A stretch of 6,501 bases of DNA, from contig CATPBC010000158.1 of assembly GCA_955652195.1 (NCBI GenBank), positions 1 through 6,501 on the forward strand, read 5' to 3'. The first letter of the stretch is position 1, and each line of letters starts with the position of its first letter. Below are positions 4,759 through 6,501 of this stretch, in pieces. The DNA comes from an uncultured Xanthobacteraceae bacterium. Its GTDB lineage: Bacteria; Pseudomonadota; Alphaproteobacteria; Rhizobiales; Xanthobacteraceae. The translations under genes were made by a program, and so were the position numbers. The notes under the pieces are model-generated. The model saw nothing but the letters and a program-made list of their open reading frames with translations. It did not search any database and was not told the DNA's origin.

Positions 4759-4962
4759 CTATTGGTTTGATTTCGCGGCAGGCGACGCTGCAGCATCGAA
4801 CGTACAGTCGGCACCCCCGCCGTCTCGTTTCGCAATCTCCAGCGGGTTGATCGTACACACTAGGTGCGACAAACTTTCGTGACCCGCGCCAGCCGAACCC
4901 TCTGACGGTTCTCCCGCTTGCGACATCGTTGCATAGAGCTCATACGCTTTGTCTCCGGTCAA
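4759..4962 (-). pseudogene. Probable C-terminal part of an unknown protein
   Basis: The minus strand encodes NLTGDKAYELYATMSQAGEP, SEGSAGAGHESLSHLVCTIN and PLEIAKRDGGGADCTFDAAA before the stop. The composition is protein-like, with two cysteines (VCTI, ADCTF). The open frame extends upstream only to a TGA at 4980-4978, so the only starts are TTG at 4962 or an internal ATG. The closest SD-like GAGG is 13 bases before the TTG. It therefore looks like the tail of a longer, probably exported protein, although a complete 67-residue protein from TTG is possible. If so, the palindrome pair at 5012-5064 would lie in its promoter region. Function unknown. Confidence 0.42.
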
Positions 4963-5011
4963 ATTGATGGTCTTGCCTCACTACAATAGTTCAGAGAATG
5001 GACAGCATCGG

Positions 5012-5030
5012 GTAGTGCAATTTGCACTAC
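5012..5030. promoter_or_regulatory. Operator-like palindrome, site 1
   Basis: GTAGTGCAA-T-TTGCACTAC is a perfect 9-base inverted repeat around one central base. The core TAGTGCA-N3-TGCACTA is repeated 35 bases downstream (centre to centre). Length and symmetry fit a dimeric helix-turn-helix regulator. The stem would also fold as RNA, but the one-base loop is too tight for a natural hairpin, so a DNA-binding site is more likely. Confidence 0.65.
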
Positions 5031-5047
5031 TCTCTGACAGCCCCGCC

Positions 5048-5064
5048 TAGTGCAATATGCACTA
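5048..5064. promoter_or_regulatory. Operator-like palindrome, site 2
   Basis: TAGTGCA-ATA-TGCACTA shares both 7-base arms with site 1 and differs from it only in the central triplet. Two copies at a spacing of 35 bases (about 3.3 helical turns) suggest paired binding by one regulator, not chance. No regulator gene is recognisable next to it. Confidence 0.65.
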
Positions 5065-5165
5065 AAGGTGGCGCTGCGGAGGGCAGGTCCTCGTCGCGCA
5101 TCTGGTTGGCGATTTCAGTCGGAAACGGATAGAAGATGGAAGAACAAGGAACGTCCCGTCAAGCG

Positions 5166-5242
5166 ATGTCCGGGTCACGTCTGCTTCACCTCGATGAGCG
5201 GAATTGATCGTTGGCGTTTGTACGTCAGCTTCGAGCGGACAT
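5166..5242 (+). repeat. Dispersed rhizobial intergenic element, copy 2
   Basis: ATGTCCG (5166-5172) and ACGTCTGC (5178-5185) are spaced 12 bases apart, start to start. CGGACAT (5236-5242; GCGGACAT from 5235) is inverted to the first. The order and spacing reproduce the half-site layout of the copy at 2428-2478 (11 bases there). No coding potential is evident inside. Confidence 0.5.
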
Positions 5243-5255
5243 CAGCTTGTTGCTC

Positions 5256-5366
5256 TTACCTGCTACCCAGCCCGACCGCATTCATCCATTCGATGCCGTA
5301 GCCCATCTGCCGCCAGAACTCGGCATCGAGCCCGAGCGGCATGGTGACGATGCCGAGGATTCCCAT
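5256..5366 (-). pseudogene. ComEC/Rec2 competence channel remnant
   Basis: The minus-strand frame reads MGILGIVTMPLGLDAEFWRQ, then MGYGIEWMNAVGL, and stops at TAA (5258-5256). The patterns (L-x-M-P-x-G-L-x-x-x-F-W) and (M-G-x-G-I-x-W-M-x-A-V) are typical of a loop and transmembrane stretch in the ComEC/Rec2 family, which forms the inner-membrane DNA-uptake channel. The family continues with A-L-W-V; here the codons look like GCG-CTG-TGG-GTA with lesions. An in-frame TGA also lies just before the ATG. Roughly 33 residues of a protein of about 700-800 are left. Moderately confident, from motif recall alone. Confidence 0.5.
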
Positions 5367-5478
5367 CGCCGATCATCGTGCGATCTGATGTCGGCTGGTC
5401 CAGATAGTTCGGCCTTACGAGGCTTTGCGAGCGGCGCTGTTTATTTGGTATCGTCTGGTCTAATGAGTGCTTGTGAGT

Positions 5479-5499
5479 TTGGGTCCAAACTTGGGTCCA
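5479..5499 (+). repeat. 9-base direct repeat, period 12
   Basis: TTGGGTCCA occurs at 5479-5487 and again at 5491-5499, separated by AAC. If the ORF that follows starts at 5463, the repeat encodes FGSK-LGSR. It lies immediately upstream of the ATG at 5505 and might be a recombination scar or attachment-like sequence; no integrase or tRNA gene is present to support that. Confidence 0.45.
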
Positions 5500-5504
5500 G
5501 GGAT

Positions 5505-5798
5505 ATGAACGAGCGGGATGCATTTGGCTGGGCCGTGCGCAGCCTTCGACTCTACGATTGGAACCCGGCCGTTCCCGACAAGCCTCGCTTTCAGGTGAAT
5601 GGTGATTCTCTGACCTTTCGGGAACTTTGCGAGAGGGCAAAAAAGCTTGATGAACCGCTGCCCGAAGTAATCAAATATGACCTCTATCCCCTTCTTGGCC
5701 AGGCACCGGACTTGCAGGCCAAGCTCAGACTGAACGAAACCTACTCGGTAGCTGCAACCTGCCTGCTTGAGTTCCTGACAGGGCGCGAGCGCAATTAG
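5505..5798 (+). CDS. Hypothetical protein, 97 residues, unrecognised
   Basis: The predicted protein begins MNERDAFGWAVRSLRLYDWN, continues with SLTFRELCERAKKLDEPLP, and ends SVAATCLLEFLTGRERN. It is soluble, mixed helical in appearance, and acidic/basic balanced, with two cysteines and no signal peptide or membrane segment. Start choice is uncertain: ATG 5505 has AGGGA only one base upstream, too close for a normal site, while ATG 5463 adds 14 residues (MSACEFGSKLGSRD) and has no ribosome site at all. The frame is also open further back to 5211, but that part runs over the dispersed repeat and the ComEC remnant, so it is not coding. The opposite strand is also open; I prefer the plus strand because its composition looks more protein-like. 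Function unknown. Confidence 0.55.
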   Translation: MNERDAFGWAVRSLRLYDWNPAVPDKPRFQVNGDSLTFRELCERAKKLDEPLPEVIKYDLYPLLGQAPDLQAKLRLNETYSVAATCLLEFLTGRERN

Positions 5799-5804
5799 TC
5801 CGGT

Positions 5805-5954
5805 GAAAATGTCGTATTCGCCGTCGGGATGATTGGCACTGCCTCGGACAAATTGGGTTGGCTGCGGTGCCGCAGGCCGCACCGGCCGCGGATCGTATTC
5901 GCCGGCAACCGGTTTTGGCCGCCAGCCATCGCGCGAACGCGCATAGCTGAACAA
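5805..5954 (-). pseudogene. Possible coding remnant, Pro-rich
   Basis: The minus strand reads FSYARSRDGWRPKPVAGEYD, PRPVRPAAPQPTQFVRGSAN and HPDGEYDIFTG. The internal echo of GEYDPRP and GEYDIF and the Pro/Arg-rich character resemble a low-complexity tail of a real protein more than random antisense. Only a TTG is available as start, and the frame then runs on antisense to the 5505-5798 gene without stopping, so no natural 3' end is visible. I cannot name a family. It may belong to the same lost locus as the ComEC remnant, but nothing proves it. Confidence 0.25.
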
Positions 5955-5965
5955 CTTTAATTCAC

Positions 5966-6035
5966 GTCTGCTTTGGTGTGCATCTCGGACTCAAGCTCGA
6001 CATCGTGCGACTTCCGATTTGGGCCAACAGCAGAC
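5966..6035 (-). repeat. Dispersed rhizobial intergenic element, copy 3
   Basis: GTCTGCTTTGG (5966-5976) faces CCAACAGCAGAC (6024-6035), an inverted repeat perfect over seven end bases and continuing over four more with a one-base bulge. Read on the minus strand, TGTCTGCTGTTGGCCCAAAT-CGG resembles TGTCTGCTTGTACCCCAAGA-GCGG at 2440-2463. It is therefore assigned to the same element class in opposite orientation. A short open tail here (ELESEMHTKADVN and stop, minus strand) falls inside it and is not called as a gene. Confidence 0.5.
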
Positions 6036-6134
6036 AATTGACGGCCGGCCGAACGCGCCCTTCGCTGAGCTCGTGCGGCTATCCCACACCAGCATCGCTG
6101 ACGAAATGCGCGAGAAGCATCGGCGGCGAGTGCT

Positions 6135-6473
6135 TCAACTTTTTGGATTCAGGCCTTGAATGATCCAGACAACACAACTTCCAAAGATAAACAGCCCCAG
6201 CGGAGGAACGAATATTATCGCGGTGGCCCTCGCTCGCTCCACCCATGATTGAGCCTCCATCACAGCGATGGCGCATTCCAATTCTTTATCAGTCAACTTA
6301 GTAAGCGGGCGAGTGTTTTCGGTTGGGAGTTCCTTGGGACAATCGAGCGGCGGACTGCTGAGTGTCCATGGCCCTTCGAAATGTAGATCGTTGCGCAAAT
6401 ACCAACCCAGTCCAATAATCCAGCATAGGCTAACGCCAATCCACAGCCGAAAAAATCCGCGCTTTACGTTCAT
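6135..6473 (-). CDS. Small two-helix inner-membrane protein, unknown function
   Basis: From ATG 6473-6471 the 112-residue protein has a basic start (MNVKRGFFRLW). A first membrane helix covers about residues 8-26 (FRLWIGVSLCWIIGLGWYL). A hydrophilic, probably periplasmic loop of about 55 residues (LDCPKELPTENTRPLTKL and a second cysteine at ELECAIA) follows. A second helix spans about 84-106 (AIIFVPPLGLFIFGSCVVW), ending GLNPKS. Both ends would be cytoplasmic. The layout, with F-x-R-L-W-I-x-x-S at the start and F-V-P-P before the last helix, resembles small uncharacterised proteins widespread in Bradyrhizobium. No Shine-Dalgarno is visible before the ATG. The frame is open upstream to the window edge (AFTTYGPLP), so the true start could lie outside. 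I see no operon partner within the window. Confidence 0.7.
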   Translation of the reverse strand: MNVKRGFFRLWIGVSLCWIIGLGWYLRNDLHFEGPWTLSSPPLDCPKELPTENTRPLTKLTDKELECAIAVMEAQSWVERARATAIIFVPPLGLFIFGSCVVWIIQGLNPKS

Positions 6474-6501
6474 GGGGAGCGGCCCGTAGGTGGTGAAGGC
6501 G

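Noticed and set aside
5012..5030. Palindrome as a TraR/LuxR quorum-sensing box
   Set aside because: The half-site core is similar but the spacer is 3 bases instead of 4, and no LuxR-type or synthase gene is present; kept as an unassigned operator.
5460..5804. Minus-strand ORF opposite the 97-residue protein
   Set aside because: It reads like a mirror of the plus-strand coding sequence and has no start of its own.
5957..6020. Minus-strand ELESEMHTKADVN-stop as the end of a gene
   Set aside because: It lies within the inverted repeat of the dispersed element and no upstream coding sequence supports it.
1..6501. CRISPR array, tRNA or rRNA genes, phage integrase and attachment sites
   Set aside because: No regularly spaced repeats beyond two units, no cloverleaf-like sequence and no integrase motifs were seen on either strand.

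Overview
The window looks like an alphaproteobacterial chromosome segment, most likely Bradyrhizobiaceae (Bradyrhizobium, Rhodopseudomonas or Afipia-like). The clues are an HWE-type histidine kinase, a textbook EcfG general-stress promoter, the small stress-associated protein it drives, SufE and ErpA of rhizobial type, and a dispersed intergenic repeat with ATGTCYGC half-sites familiar from these genomes. All family assignments come from reading motifs by eye; no database search was run.

Left third (1-1740): a stress-signalling neighbourhood. A 5'-truncated HWE histidine kinase overlaps (GTGA) a single-domain response regulator. Next comes a 92-residue conserved small protein with an ideal Shine-Dalgarno behind GGAAC-N17-CGTT, then the first third of a pyridoxamine-phosphate-oxidase-like general stress protein. 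That last gene is cut off exactly where an IS3-family fragment begins.

Middle (1741-3870): a two-sided truncated IS3 transposase (orfA end and orfB, minus strand), then a dispersed repeat that runs into the 3' end of sufE and seems to supply its last codons. After an unassigned 380-base interval comes an intact erpA (A-type Fe-S carrier). Directly behind erpA is a frameshifted, truncated exodeoxyribonuclease III gene. sufE and erpA are divergent and are the two clear housekeeping genes, both in Fe-S cluster assembly or delivery.

Right half (3871-6501): mostly genomic debris and small ORFs. On the minus strand there is the start of an ATP-dependent DNA ligase (with the KxDG lysine) abutting the tail of a small exported-type protein. 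Further on are three very short plus-strand ORFs (one a single-pass membrane peptide) in an AT-richer stretch, the remnant of an unknown protein, and a pair of near-identical palindromes that look like operators. The remainder holds two more copies of the dispersed repeat, a ComEC/Rec2 remnant, an unrecognised 97-residue protein, and a two-helix membrane protein at the right edge.

The main theme is decay: at least seven known gene families appear only as abruptly ending fragments, several joined directly to one another. The intact genes are the response regulator, the EcfG-driven small protein, sufE (with an altered tail), erpA and the membrane protein. I see no complete new multi-gene system. 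The best leads are the palindrome pair at 5012-5064, the repeat-derived SufE tail and the cluster of tiny ORFs at 4299-4689.
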